From JBEIQE01 sp040376705 (GTDB taxonomy: Bacteria; Pseudomonadota; Alphaproteobacteria; UBA2400), in NCBI GenBank assembly GCA_040376705.1, contig JBEIQE010000008.1, forward strand, positions 51,141 through 115,140: DNA of 64,000 nt, given 5' to 3'. Numbering within the stretch: position 1 is the stretch's first letter; each line of letters begins with the position of its first letter. Position numbers and translations under genes: made by a program. Below are positions 15,210 through 23,425 of this stretch, piece by piece. The notes under the pieces were generated by a model, which did no database searches, was not told the origin of the DNA, and saw only the letters and a program-made list of their open reading frames with translations.

Positions 15210-16828
15210 GCAATTGGTGGCATCATAAGGCGCTGCGCAGTGTAGCGCTTGTTCTGCTCTGTCTGGCGCTGTATCTGCCAGGGCAGGCCAGCGTGCCACC
15301 GTTTGACCGCGATGAATCGCGCTTCATGCAGGCCACTAAGCAGATGGTGGAAAGCGGCGACTATATTGATATCCGTTTTCAGGATGAAGCCCGCCACAAA
15401 AAGCCAGTTGGTATTTACTGGCTGCAGTCAGCCAGCGTAAAGCTTACCGGTGTTGTTGATCAGGCTTGGGCCTACCGCATTCCGTCATGGCTATCGGCCA
15501 CACTGGTGGTTGTTATCACCTCACTCATCGGTGCGCGGTTCTTCGGGCCGTTAGCGGGCCTGCTCGCCGGCGCTATGCTGGCTTCATGCCTTCTCATGGG
15601 GGTTGAAGCCCGCATGGCCAAGACCGATGCCACGCTACTGGCAACCATTGTCATGGCGCAATATGTGCTCGCGCGCTTGTGGCAGGATAAAGCCCTGAGC
15701 CGGGGCATGGCTGTGGTCTTCTGGCTGGCAGTGGGTGCGGGTATTCTCATCAAGGGCCCGCTGATTTTACTGGCAGTTGGCGCAACTGCAATTGTCCTGA
15801 GTGTGATTCAGCGCAACGCTGGCTGGCTTAAACCGCTGCAGCCGCTGTGGGGTGTGCCGCTCATGCTGGTGGTGGTTGCGCCATGGCTGATTGCAATTAC
15901 CCTTAAAACCGGTGGTGCCTTCTGGCAGGAATCAGTAGGGCAGGACCTCATGTCCAAGGCCGTGAGCGTACAGGAATCGCATGGCGGTGTGCCAGGCTAC
16001 TACCTCGGCACATTCTTTATCACTTTCTGGCCGTGGGCGTTTTTACTGGTGCCTGCCGTTATCTATGCATGGCAGCAGCGCCGTAATGTGCTGGTACAGT
16101 TTTTATTGGCTTGGATCATACCGTTCTGGCTGTTGTTCGAATTCTTCCCCACCAAACTGCTGCACTACACGCTGCCGACATTCCCCGCTATCGCGCTGCT
16201 GTTTGCTGGCATGTTACTTGATGCTGGCTACACCATCGCCAACAAGCTCAAGCTGGTGGCACTGGCTTTGGGCAGCTTCATGCTGGCGACTGTAGCGCTG
16301 GCGATTCCGTTTGCGCCGTCCTTTGCCTTTCCCATGCCGGTGGATCTGTCGTTCCTCTCCATCGCCGCCGGTTTGCTGCTGGTTGCGGGTGCGGTAGTTG
16401 CCTTTGGCATGCGTGCACGTAAGCCGGTAGTGGCGATCAGCATCAGCACTGCGGTACTGGTCAATTTCTATGCAGCCTTCTGGGGCCAGCAGTTCCCCGG
16501 CATGAGCCAGTTCTGGGTGAGCCGCAGTGTGGCACAGGTGATTGCGCCGTATAGAGCAGCTTGCCCCGGCCCGGTAGTAGCAATCGGCTACGCCGAGCCT
16601 AGTCTGGTGTTCTATTTAGGCACTGACACCGTGTTAACCTCTACTGTGCCTGCACCCACATCGGCTTGCCGCCTGTTGCTGATTGAGCAACGCCAGCTGC
16701 AAAACATCGACCCCGCCACAGCGCTGCAGGTCATTCGCGGATTTAACTACTCAAAAGGGCATGAGGTTGCGCTATACCTGCTGCAACAAAACCCTGCAAA
16801 CGTTGAAACACCACAGCAAGAGCCATGA
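15206..16828 (+). CDS. ArnT/PMT-type lipid-linked glycosyltransferase
   Basis: Polytopic inner-membrane GT-C enzyme of 540 residues with about 12 helices, expected to move a sugar from undecaprenyl phosphate to lipid A or another periplasmic acceptor. The first periplasmic loop carries the family signature FDRDESRFMQATKQM with the catalytic-type Asp-Glu pair near residue 33, then HKKPVGIYWL. A second conserved patch is FFPTKLLHYTLPTFPAIALL, typical of PMT_2/ArnT proteins. The C-terminal periplasmic part is short. The gene overlaps its neighbours by ATGA on both sides, so it is translationally coupled to the LAB_N protein and the PAP2 phosphatase. Whether the sugar is aminoarabinose cannot be said, since no arnA/arnB is in view. 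Confidence 0.85.
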   Translation: MSNWWHHKALRSVALVLLCLALYLPGQASVPPFDRDESRFMQATKQMVESGDYIDIRFQDEARHKKPVGIYWLQSASVKLTGVVDQAWAYRIPSWLSATLVVVITSLIGARFFGPLAGLLAGAMLASCLLMGVEARMAKTDATLLATIVMAQYVLARLWQDKALSRGMAVVFWLAVGAGILIKGPLILLAVGATAIVLSVIQRNAGWLKPLQPLWGVPLMLVVVAPWLIAITLKTGGAFWQESVGQDLMSKAVSVQESHGGVPGYYLGTFFITFWPWAFLLVPAVIYAWQQRRNVLVQFLLAWIIPFWLLFEFFPTKLLHYTLPTFPAIALLFAGMLLDAGYTIANKLKLVALALGSFMLATVALAIPFAPSFAFPMPVDLSFLSIAAGLLLVAGAVVAFGMRARKPVVAISISTAVLVNFYAAFWGQQFPGMSQFWVSRSVAQVIAPYRAACPGPVVAIGYAEPSLVFYLGTDTVLTSTVPAPTSACRLLLIEQRQLQNIDPATALQVIRGFNYSKGHEVALYLLQQNPANVETPQQEP

Positions 16829-17628
16829 TCCGCTGGAACCGTAAAAGCCGTACCCTCATCTTGCAGCTCCCGCGCGGGCGCGACTACCGCGTGCTGTGCG
16901 TGGTGGGCATGCTGGTGGCGATCAACGTGCTGGTTTCGTATATCGACCTGCCGCTGGCCGAAGCCATGAAGCAGCTTGATGCCGGTATTGTTGATATCTT
17001 CCGCAAGATCACCAAGGCGGGCGATTCAAAATACTACCTCATTCCCTTGGCGCTGGTCCTGCCATTCATTCTGGCTGCACGGCAGGCCATTCTGCCGGGT
17101 TCAGTGCGGCGCATTCTCAGTTGGCTGGCGGGGGCTGTCAGTTTCATTTTTGCAGCCGTTGCTGCAGGCGGTTTGCTCATCAACCTGCTTAAAATCATCA
17201 TCGGCCGTGCTCGCCCCAAGCTGTGGTTTAACGAGGGCATCTATGGCTTCGCACCTTTCACGTTAGCTGACTCTTCTTACCATTCGTTCCCCTCCGGCCA
17301 CTCGAACACTATTGTGTGCTTTGCGCTGGCGCTCAGCTTCTTCGTGCCGCGCTGGCGTGTTTTTTTGGTGCTGGTGGCCTTCACCGTGGCGCTGAGCCGT
17401 GTGATTATTACTGCGCATTTCCTGTCGGATATTCTGGTAGGTGGTCTGCTCGGTTTGGCCACCACCTACTGGCTACGCGATGTATATGCCCGCCGCGGCT
17501 GGGTGTTCGTGAAGCGCCGCGGCAGCTATCAGCTGCAGGCACCGGGCTATCTTTTGGGCCAGAAGATCAAAGCGCTGCTGTGGGACCGCTTCGGCCTGCC
17601 CGATGGCGCGCGCGGTAAGCTGCCTTAA
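16825..17628 (+). CDS. PAP2 family membrane phosphatase
   Basis: Integral-membrane acid phosphatase of the type 2 phosphatidate phosphatase superfamily, 267 residues, with about six helices. All three signature motifs are intact: KIIIGRARP (K-x6-RP), SFPSGHSNT (PSGH), and SRVIITAHFLSDILVGG (SR-x5-H). Possible substrates are lipid A phosphates (LpxE/LpxF-like) or undecaprenyl pyrophosphate. The operon position behind the ArnT-like transferase favours lipid A dephosphorylation or recycling of the lipid carrier. A basic N-terminal tail and a 60-residue C-terminal cytoplasmic tail flank the core. Its stop overlaps that of convergent ohr by 4 bases. Confidence 0.88.
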   Translation: MIRWNRKSRTLILQLPRGRDYRVLCVVGMLVAINVLVSYIDLPLAEAMKQLDAGIVDIFRKITKAGDSKYYLIPLALVLPFILAARQAILPGSVRRILSWLAGAVSFIFAAVAAGGLLINLLKIIIGRARPKLWFNEGIYGFAPFTLADSSYHSFPSGHSNTIVCFALALSFFVPRWRVFLVLVAFTVALSRVIITAHFLSDILVGGLLGLATTYWLRDVYARRGWVFVKRRGSYQLQAPGYLLGQKIKALLWDRFGLPDGARGKLP

Positions 17629-18053
17629 CTGATAATCGTAATCGGTACCTCGGTGCTTGCGCGCAGGGCGTGCGAGTAGGGGCAGAAGATATGCGCTTTG
17701 GCGGCGAGGTCTTCGGCTACAGCACGCTCAAGGCCGGGCAGCTTCACGGTAAGCGCAGCTGTAATGCCATAGCCTTTGCCATCTGCGCGCTGGGCGATGC
17801 CGACAGTGGCGCTGACAGTACTGTCTTCTGACACCTCAATGCCCTCTTTGCTGGCGATAAATTTGAGCGCACCCAAAAAGCAGCCGGAGTAGCCCACGGC
17901 AAACAGCTGCTCGGGGTTAGTGCCGTCATCCTCACCGGTGCCACCCATCTCTTTGGGTTTGACCAGCTTGACCTTGAGCTTCAGGTCTTCGGTATGGGCA
18001 GCGCCATCGCGGCCACCAGTGGCAATCGCTTTGGTTTGGTAGAGAGCAGGCAT
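17625..18053 (-). CDS. ohr: organic hydroperoxide resistance protein (OsmC/Ohr)
   Basis: Thiol peroxidase of the Ohr branch, 142 residues, that reduces organic hydroperoxides using two cysteines in a homodimer. The peroxidatic Cys lies in VGYSGCFLGAL and the resolving Cys in HIFCPYSHA; both are in normal context. The opening MPALYQTKAIATGGRDG is diagnostic for Ohr rather than OsmC. A strong GGAGGA site precedes the ATG. It lies just downstream of the tRNA-Arg terminator on the same strand, so it needs its own promoter in the roughly 20 bases between, or read-through. No ohrR regulator is adjacent. Confidence 0.95.
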   Translation of the reverse strand: MPALYQTKAIATGGRDGAAHTEDLKLKVKLVKPKEMGGTGEDDGTNPEQLFAVGYSGCFLGALKFIASKEGIEVSEDSTVSATVGIAQRADGKGYGITAALTVKLPGLERAVAEDLAAKAHIFCPYSHALRASTEVPITIIS

Positions 18054-18074
18054 TTAATATCCTCCGGGCGCAGT

Positions 18075-18106
18075 AAAAAAGCCGGACCCTGAGGGACCGG
18101 CTTTTT
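18075..18106 (-). terminator. terminator downstream of tRNA-Arg
   Basis: GCCGG-A-CCC / GGG-A-CCGGC stem (18081-18101) with a 3-base loop, A6 on the left and T5 on the right, so it works on either strand. Placed just after the minus-strand tRNA-Arg. Confidence 0.85.
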
Positions 18107-18110
18107 ATAA

Positions 18111-18187
18111 TGGCGCACCCGAAGTGATTCGAACACCTAACCTACGGATTCGTAGTCCGTTGCTCTATCCAGTTGAGCTACGGGTGC
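18111..18187 (-). tRNA. tRNA-Arg (anticodon ACG)
   Basis: Full cloverleaf on the minus strand: acceptor GCACCCG/CGGGTGC, D arm GCTC...GAGC, anticodon stem ACGGA/TCCGT with loop CTACGAA (anticodon ACG, A34 expected to be edited to inosine), a 5-base variable loop, TTCGAAT T-loop, discriminator G and an encoded CCA. It decodes CGU/CGC/CGA after editing. It lies between the PBP1 gene and ohr on the same strand. Confidence 0.95.
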
Positions 18188-18230
18188 GCTGAGGCGGGCA
18201 ACCTACCTAAAACGACCGGATAAATCAAGC

Positions 18231-20360
18231 TCAACGATTCTGCCCGGCACGGTTATCTGACGGATAGGTGTATTCCACGCTGTCATCACCGGTCAAATCG
18301 CGCAACACGCTGAAAAACCCGCCATTTCCGGCCTGAGCCGGAGCGCGGTTGCCGCCTGTATTTAAGGCAGCGCCGCCAATACGGCCTTGGCCATAGCCTA
18401 CATCTTCACCGTCAGAGGGAATAAGCCCGGCTTCGGCCAGCGGATTGTCGCTGCCGCGGCGGTCGGCACTGCTCTGGTAGTACACGCCATCCGTGGGGAA
18501 GGGTTTGTTCTCAAGGCCAGCCATGGCCGTGGTCATCATGCTCTTCCACGCCCGCGCGGGCAGATTACCGCCGGTGATGCGGCGCATGGGCTTGTTATCG
18601 TCATTACCCATCCATACGCCACCTACGTATTGCGAGGTGAAGCCCATGAACCATGCATCTCTAAAGTCCTGGCTGGTGCCGGTCTTGCCTGCAACGACAT
18701 GATCGGGCAGGGCGGCTGCGGTGCCGGTGCCGAACTGGGTGACGCCCTTCATCATATCCACCAGCATGGCCAGCGGCTGGGCTGCTACCACCTGATCGGG
18801 CGTGCTGGCCGTACGGCGCCACAGCAGCGCGCCATCCTGTGCGCGGATCATGTGAATGGCATAAGGGCGTACGGCATAGCCGCCATTGGCAAAGCTGGCA
18901 TAGGCGGATGTAATCTGCAGCAGCGAGACTTCAGATGTACCCAGCGCATAAGAAAGCCCTGCATCAGCCGGTGTGGGCAAGCCTAAACGGCGGGCGGTGT
19001 TCTGTGCTTCGCGTACGCCAATATCCTGCAGAATACGCACGGCCACGGTGTTGAGTGATTTGGCCAAGGCTTCGCGCAGCGGAATCCAGCCGGCAAACTC
19101 GCCGGTGTAATTGTCGGGCGCGTAGTTGGCAATTTGCAGCGGCGCATCTTCAACCAGCGTATCGGGCGTATAGCCTGCGGTCTCAAGTGCCGAGAGGTAG
19201 ATGACCGGCTTGAAGGATGAGCCCGGCTGGCGCAACGCCTGCACGGCGCGGTTATACTGGCTGCTGTCGTAGTCTGCACCGCCAACCAGCGCCCGCACCG
19301 CGCCATCGGTGGACATGATAATGGCCGCGCCATTACCCACATTACGGTCGCGCCCTTCTGCTACGCTGGTCTGGAGCGAAGCTTCAGCCGCACGCTGGAA
19401 GTTGGGCCGCAGCGTGGTTTGCACGGTAATATCGCCGTGATCGGTGCCAACGTAGTCTTCAACCTGATTGATGATCCAGTCCGCAAAATAGCGGCCATAG
19501 TCATTGCCGTCGGGGCGGCGGCGCGGGGTGGGCACGCCCGAGCGCATGGCACGCAGCTGCTGCTCGGTAATAAAGCCGGCATCTACCATAGTATCGAGCA
19601 CCACTTGCGCGCGGGCCTCGGCCAGATTGGGGTTGGCAGCCGGTGAGTAACGCGACGGGGCGCGCAAGAGACCGGCAATCATCGCGGCTTCTTTAAGGTT
19701 GATCTCGGTGGCCTGCTTGTTGAAATACACACGCGCCGCCGCATCAACGCCATAGGCACCGGCGCCCAGGTAGACGCGGTTAAGATAAGCGGTGAGGATT
19801 TCGTCTTTGGTAAACTTGTATTCAAGCCAGATAGCCAGCATGGCTTCCTGAATTTTACGGGCCAGCGAGCGCTCGGGGCTGAGGAACAGGTTTTTAGCCA
19901 GCTGCTGCGTAATGGTACTGCCGCCCTGCACCATACGGCCAGCTCTGAAGTTGATATAGAAGGCGCGGGCGATGCCGATGGGGTCGACACCAAAGTGCGA
20001 GTAGAAGCGGCGATCCTCAACCGCGAGCACGGCCTGCGGCACATGCGGGGGCAGCTGATCAACCGTCACCATCGCCCCGGTAGTTTCGCCATACCGTGCC
20101 ACCACCGAGCCATCTTCAGCCAGAATGGTAATCGAGGGTTTGCGGGTAAGTGCGGCCGTATCAATCAGCTTGGGCAGGCCCATGCCGTAATAGGTGAGGA
20201 TGATGCCAAGGCCGATAATGCCCCAGATGCAGGCGAGTACGCCCAGGCGGATGAGGCCGCGCACCGGAAAAGCGGGCAGCTTGAAGCTGGGGCGCTTACG
20301 CCCTGAAGTGCGGGTGCCTGCAGAGCGGCTGGACGATTTGGAGGAGCGGCGACGGGGCAT
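18231..20360 (-). CDS. class A penicillin-binding protein (PBP1A-type)
   Basis: Bifunctional peptidoglycan synthase of 709 residues from the ATG at 20360, anchored by one membrane helix (about 35-60). The basic Ser/Arg-rich N-terminus MPRRRSSKSSSRS is typical of alphaproteobacterial PBP1A. The GT51 glycosyltransferase domain carries EDRRFYSHFGVDP (catalytic Glu near 115) and GGSTITQQLAKN. The transpeptidase domain has RQPGSSFKP (SxxK), the SxN region and AGKTGTSQDF (KTG box). A TTG at 20420 would add 20 residues, but its Shine-Dalgarno-like AGGAG lies in the palindromic repeat at 20421-20536, so the ATG is preferred. Downstream lies tRNA-Arg. The C-terminal tail of about 80 residues is low complexity. 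Confidence 0.93.
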   Translation of the reverse strand: MPRRRSSKSSSRSAGTRTSGRKRPSFKLPAFPVRGLIRLGVLACIWGIIGLGIILTYYGMGLPKLIDTAALTRKPSITILAEDGSVVARYGETTGAMVTVDQLPPHVPQAVLAVEDRRFYSHFGVDPIGIARAFYINFRAGRMVQGGSTITQQLAKNLFLSPERSLARKIQEAMLAIWLEYKFTKDEILTAYLNRVYLGAGAYGVDAAARVYFNKQATEINLKEAAMIAGLLRAPSRYSPAANPNLAEARAQVVLDTMVDAGFITEQQLRAMRSGVPTPRRRPDGNDYGRYFADWIINQVEDYVGTDHGDITVQTTLRPNFQRAAEASLQTSVAEGRDRNVGNGAAIIMSTDGAVRALVGGADYDSSQYNRAVQALRQPGSSFKPVIYLSALETAGYTPDTLVEDAPLQIANYAPDNYTGEFAGWIPLREALAKSLNTVAVRILQDIGVREAQNTARRLGLPTPADAGLSYALGTSEVSLLQITSAYASFANGGYAVRPYAIHMIRAQDGALLWRRTASTPDQVVAAQPLAMLVDMMKGVTQFGTGTAAALPDHVVAGKTGTSQDFRDAWFMGFTSQYVGGVWMGNDDNKPMRRITGGNLPARAWKSMMTTAMAGLENKPFPTDGVYYQSSADRRGSDNPLAEAGLIPSDGEDVGYGQGRIGGAALNTGGNRAPAQAGNGGFFSVLRDLTGDDSVEYTYPSDNRAGQNR

Positions 20361-20420
20361 GCCAAGGTTTTTAGCAGGAACCGGCAGGCGAGGCGAGTGA
20401 AAGACTGTCGCGGAAAACAA

Positions 20421-20536
20421 CCCTCTCCTACGTAGTGGGACAGGGTGGCGAGGTGATTAACCGAGCCGGGTGAGGGCCCTCACCCTCCCGTTCCTCACGT
20501 AACGGGCTCCTTCCTTTCCCTCTGTGAAGGAGAGGG
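20421..20536. repeat. palindromic repeat unit (REP/MITE-like)
   Basis: About 115 bases bounded by CCCTCTCC (20421-20428) and GGAGAGGG (20529-20536), with an internal perfect 18-bp palindrome at 20468-20485 (GGGTGAGGG and its complement). This layout matches dispersed palindromic elements of proteobacteria that begin CCCTCTCC. It fills the space between the PBP1 gene and the HipA-like gene. No transposase or RAYT gene is nearby. Confidence 0.65.
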
Positions 20537-20540
20537 GAAT

Positions 20541-21368
20541 TCAGGCGGCGGCTTTAACCAAAAACCCTTTAAGCGATTGCACCACGGTCATGCTGTTCTG
20601 CTCGATGGCCGAGAGGATGATGCCAATCAGGTGGCTGCCGCCCAAGGGCTCGAGACTCATGGCGAGGCTGCGGCTTTCCCCGCGCACTTTTTCGGCCAGA
20701 TCGATGCCGCGGGTAGCAAGAGCCGCAGGCTCGAGCTGCGTGGTGCTGGCCAGTTTCTCCCAGTCGCCCGCACGCAGCTGGCCGGGCTCATGCGCGGTGC
20801 CAATCGGCAGCGCGAGGCGTTGCGGCAGGTGCGGGAAGACGGCTGCGCAAAGTGCAGCATGTAGCGGGGCGATGCGTGTACCGCCACTCTCAAAAATAAG
20901 GGCAAACAGTCCGGCATCGGCCTGCGAGTTACCGATGAGGGCATTAAACAGCACCATGTCCATAAGCACCTGCTGCTCGGCGCGCACATCATCGCAAACC
21001 TCTTCCAGCAGGCGGAAGCACTGCGCGAGCGTGGCGTTGGCGCCCAAGCGGTCGGCAAAGGTTTCGGCATCCAGTTTCGTGCCATTATAGATATCGTAGC
21101 GCGGTGCGATGCTGGCCGGAATCTCGCCGCCTTGCAAAAGCTCGGTCGGCACTGCAGGCAGGCCCACACGGCGGGCGAGGCTCTGGCAAAACACTTCGGT
21201 AAAGGCAGCGCCCTGCCACAGGCCCAAGTCAGGGCGCAGAATATGGCTGGCAATACTGTTAGCGGGTGCAGGTATAACGCCATTCGCGCCATCAAGATTG
21301 ATGCGCAGGGTATAACGCTCGGTCTGGCTTGGCAGGTTGCGCAGCCATGTATCAATTGCACTTAAAGG
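20541..21368 (-). CDS. HipA-fold kinase-like protein, catalytic residues missing
   Basis: A 275-residue protein that resembles the C-terminal kinase half of HipA: ANSIASHILRPDLGLWQGAAF (in parts), SLARRVGLPAVPTELL, PRYDIYNG in place of the HipA RYDR motif, and LFNALIGNSQADAGLF in place of the catalytic loop G-N-x-D-x-H-x-K-N. The loop Asp is replaced (Gln at that place) and the metal-binding Asp of the following LAPxYD motif is replaced (IAPLHAAL). It therefore looks like a pseudokinase. It has no HipB partner and no N-terminal HipA subdomain. The ATG at 21368 is chosen over an in-frame ATG at 21407; neither has a strong ribosome site. Similarity is by eye and moderate, so the family call is provisional. 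Confidence 0.5.
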   Translation of the reverse strand, partial: PLSAIDTWLRNLPSQTERYTLRINLDGANGVIPAPANSIASHILRPDLGLWQGAAFTEVFCQSLARRVGLPAVPTELLQGGEIPASIAPRYDIYNGTKLDAETFADRLGANATLAQCFRLLEEVCDDVRAEQQVLMDMVLFNALIGNSQADAGLFALIFESGGTRIAPLHAALCAAVFPHLPQRLALPIGTAHEPGQLRAGDWEKLASTTQLEPAALATRGIDLAEKVRGESRSLAMSLEPLGGSHLIGIILSAIEQNSMTVVQSLKGFLVKAAA

Positions 21369-21432
21369 CATGTTTCTATTGTCTACTTTTTGCTGCGCAA
21401 AAGCCATGCATCAGGGGTGCAGTGCAATAGAA

Positions 21433-21828
21433 CTAGTCCAGCGGCTCTTCCGGAAAGTCGAGCGGGCGCTTGAGGTAGGTTTCAATCTCGGGATTATCTG
21501 CCGCAATATCAACCGTGGTGATAAAAGCCAGATCGCCAAAGCCGCCGCGCTTGGCGCGCTTTTGCTGGCGAATGGCCTCGAGATGCTCCCACGAAAGGCC
21601 CACCCGCTCGGCCAGGGCATGCAGCACTTCAAGCACATCGGCCAGCTCTTCGTGCAGTTGCGCGTCCTGTGCGGCCATCAGCTCGAGTGATTCTTCGCCC
21701 AGTTTGGTCTTAAGCGCCAGCATGCTGTCTTCAAGCTCGAGCAGCTCAACGCGCATGCCCTTATCGGCCAGCAGCTGCGGAATGCCATCGCGCACCAGCT
21801 TGTCAAAACGGAAGCGGCGCAGGGTCAT
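21433..21828 (-). CDS. MazG-like nucleotide pyrophosphohydrolase
   Basis: All-alpha NTP pyrophosphohydrolase-like protein of 131 residues. It opens with KLVRDGIPQLL, the mark of the single-domain MazG-like group related to phosphoribosyl-ATP pyrophosphohydrolase, and has the metal-binding pattern EESLELMAAQ then EELADVLEVL (ExxE...ExxD). Expected to hydrolyse a non-canonical or excess NTP to NMP and PPi; the substrate is unknown. The start codon is 5 bases after the stop of the upstream membrane gene, with no ribosome site of its own, indicating translational coupling. Confidence 0.8.
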   Translation of the reverse strand: MTLRRFRFDKLVRDGIPQLLADKGMRVELLELEDSMLALKTKLGEESLELMAAQDAQLHEELADVLEVLHALAERVGLSWEHLEAIRQQKRAKRGGFGDLAFITTVDIAADNPEIETYLKRPLDFPEEPLD

Positions 21829-21833
21829 CGGGG

Positions 21834-22310
21834 TTAGCGGCTGCAGGCGCGGGCGGCAGATTCAACCATGCCGCGGTTGCCGGAATTGATCTGCGACAGC
21901 ATCGCGCCATAGCTCATTTTGCCCAAGGCGACTTGAGGGCGTAGCGGCAGCTGCTGTGACCACAGCTTGGGGCCAATCGCGCCCTCAATGCACTCACATA
22001 CCTGGAACGGGGCCGAGCGCTCGCAATTGCGATTGAAATTGCCTTCAAACACCTTGTAGTCGGCAAACAGGTAGCCGCCAAACGCGAGAAGGGTAAAGCC
22101 AATCGCCATAATGCGCTGCTTTAACTGCTCTTCGCGCGGCTTTTTGATGACCCGCTGCGCCATGAACCAGCCGATCGCCGTAATCATTACCACTGGAATG
22201 GCCAGTTGCTGCAGGCGGTTGGGGCCGGCGACATAAACAACCAGATAAAAGCCAGCTGCCGCCACCAGACCGAGCAGCACAGCAAACAGGATCGGGTGAA
22301 TGCGGGTCAT
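21834..22310 (-). CDS. hypothetical membrane protein
   Basis: Not recognised. From the ATG at 22310 (AAGGA 7 bases upstream) the product has 158 residues with three likely helices at about 4-26, 35-50 and 68-86, then a polar C-terminal domain with four cysteines (FNRNCERS, VCECIEG, ARACSR) that would lie in the periplasm and may form two disulfides. The longer open frame upstream overlaps the carbinolamine dehydratase gene and is not coding. It starts 10 bases after that gene and is followed closely by the MazG-like gene, so the three are co-transcribed. Confidence 0.75.
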   Translation of the reverse strand: MTRIHPILFAVLLGLVAAAGFYLVVYVAGPNRLQQLAIPVVMITAIGWFMAQRVIKKPREEQLKQRIMAIGFTLLAFGGYLFADYKVFEGNFNRNCERSAPFQVCECIEGAIGPKLWSQQLPLRPQVALGKMSYGAMLSQINSGNRGMVESAARACSR

Positions 22311-22320
22311 GGGGTTATCC

Positions 22321-22590
22321 TTAAGCCAGCCAGATGATGTCGTTGATCGCGTTGGCCAGCTTGGTGTCTTTGGCAGTAACGCCACCAGCGTCATGCGTGG
22401 TGAGGGTAATGACAACCTTGTTGTAGGTATTCTTCCACTCAGGGTGGTGGCCCTGCTTTTCCGCAATCAGGGCTACATGATTCATGAAGGCCCAGGCAGC
22501 ACAGAAGTCCTGAAACTCAAGCGCACGGGTCAGGCTCTTGCCGTTCTTGGCCAGCTTCCAGCCTTCAGGTGTTGTGAGAGATTTGGTCAT
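22321..22590 (-). CDS. phhB: pterin-4a-carbinolamine dehydratase
   Basis: Small enzyme of 89 residues that dehydrates 4a-hydroxytetrahydropterin after aromatic amino acid hydroxylation. The catalytic region EKQGHHPEW is followed by VVITLTTHDAGGVTAKD, the family hallmark. The ATG at 22590 has GAGG 7 bases upstream; the extra frame before it is not conserved-looking. No phenylalanine hydroxylase gene is in this window, so it may serve a distant one or a molybdopterin-related role, as proposed for PCD proteins in bacteria without hydroxylases. Confidence 0.93.
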   Translation of the reverse strand: MTKSLTTPEGWKLAKNGKSLTRALEFQDFCAAWAFMNHVALIAEKQGHHPEWKNTYNKVVITLTTHDAGGVTAKDTKLANAINDIIWLA

Positions 22591-22687
22591 GCGGCGCCTC
22601 AGAAATTTAAACTTGAGGCCAAAGGTTACTCCATCCGGCTGCAATGAGCCAGATGGAGTTTAAAACAGTTGTTCGGCAGTGTATTGA

Positions 22688-22876
22688 TCAGGCGGTGGTT
22701 TTGGTCTGGCTTACGGCCTGATCGTAGCAGGCCTTGGCCAGCATGGCCTTATCGGTGCCATGGTGCTTGATGATCTGGCCATCCGCACTTTGCGCCACCA
22801 CGGTGAATTCACCGGGTTCGAACTCTTCAACCGACATTTTCCAGCCCGCAGGGGGTGTGCTTAAGGGATCAGACAT
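22688..22876 (-). CDS. small hypothetical protein
   Basis: Not recognised. A 62-residue soluble protein (MSDPLSTPPAGWKMSVEEFE... ending KTTA) with a possible small beta-sheet (EFTVVAQSADGQIIKHHG) and a C-terminal helix. GAGGA lies 8 bases upstream of the ATG, a good site, and base usage at third positions resembles that of its neighbours. It sits between the Nudix and phhB genes on the same strand and is probably part of that transcript. Confidence 0.6.
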   Translation of the reverse strand: MSDPLSTPPAGWKMSVEEFEPGEFTVVAQSADGQIIKHHGTDKAMLAKACYDQAVSQTKTTA

Positions 22877-22900
22877 GATGGGTCCTCGCTTTCGTTACAG

Positions 22901-23425
22901 CTAACGAAGCTGGGGCTGCATGGTTCCCTGCCAGCTTTCAACAACCCTGAAGGATGAAATAATCCCGCCCGTAAAAAGATAAGGGAAACGGCCAATCATA
23001 TGGGCCAGCTCGGCTGTGGTAAACCACTCGAGACGCTCGGCTTCTTCCTGCCAGTTGCTGAAAGGGCCATCGCTTTTGGCTATAAAGACCTGACCGAGCA
23101 TGTTTTCCATACCGTCGCGGTCTTCGATCTTGCCTATCAGCTCCAGCGGGGTGGTTTCAGGCAGGCCGATTTCTTCGGTCATTTCGCGGCGGGCAGCTAC
23201 AAGGTAGCTTTCGCCTGCATCGACATGGCCGCCAACCGAGGCATCAAACTTGAAGGGGCCGTTCTTTTTATTGCGGCTGCGCTGCTGTAACAGCCAGCGC
23301 CCGTCGCTGCCCTGTACATATAGATGGATAAACCGATGCAATAGGCGCTTGCTATGCGCTTCTTCACGGGTGGCCTGACCGATAACTACATCGTTCTCGT
23401 CGATAATATCGACCAGATCAGACAT
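22901..23425 (-). CDS. Nudix hydrolase, YfcD/IPP-isomerase-like
   Basis: Nudix-fold protein of 174 residues of the subgroup related to isopentenyl-diphosphate isomerase and YfcD. It opens with LVDIIDENDVVIGQATREEAHS, then LLHRFIHLYV and a full Nudix box GHVDAGESYLVAARREMTEE followed by IGL. The ATG at 23425 overlaps the end of gyrB by 8 bases and has no clear ribosome site, so it is probably coupled to gyrB translation. The longer frame into gyrB is not used. The substrate is unknown; most members of this subgroup are uncharacterised. Confidence 0.88.
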   Translation of the reverse strand: MSDLVDIIDENDVVIGQATREEAHSKRLLHRFIHLYVQGSDGRWLLQQRSRNKKNGPFKFDASVGGHVDAGESYLVAARREMTEEIGLPETTPLELIGKIEDRDGMENMLGQVFIAKSDGPFSNWQEEAERLEWFTTAELAHMIGRFPYLFTGGIISSFRVVESWQGTMQPQLR

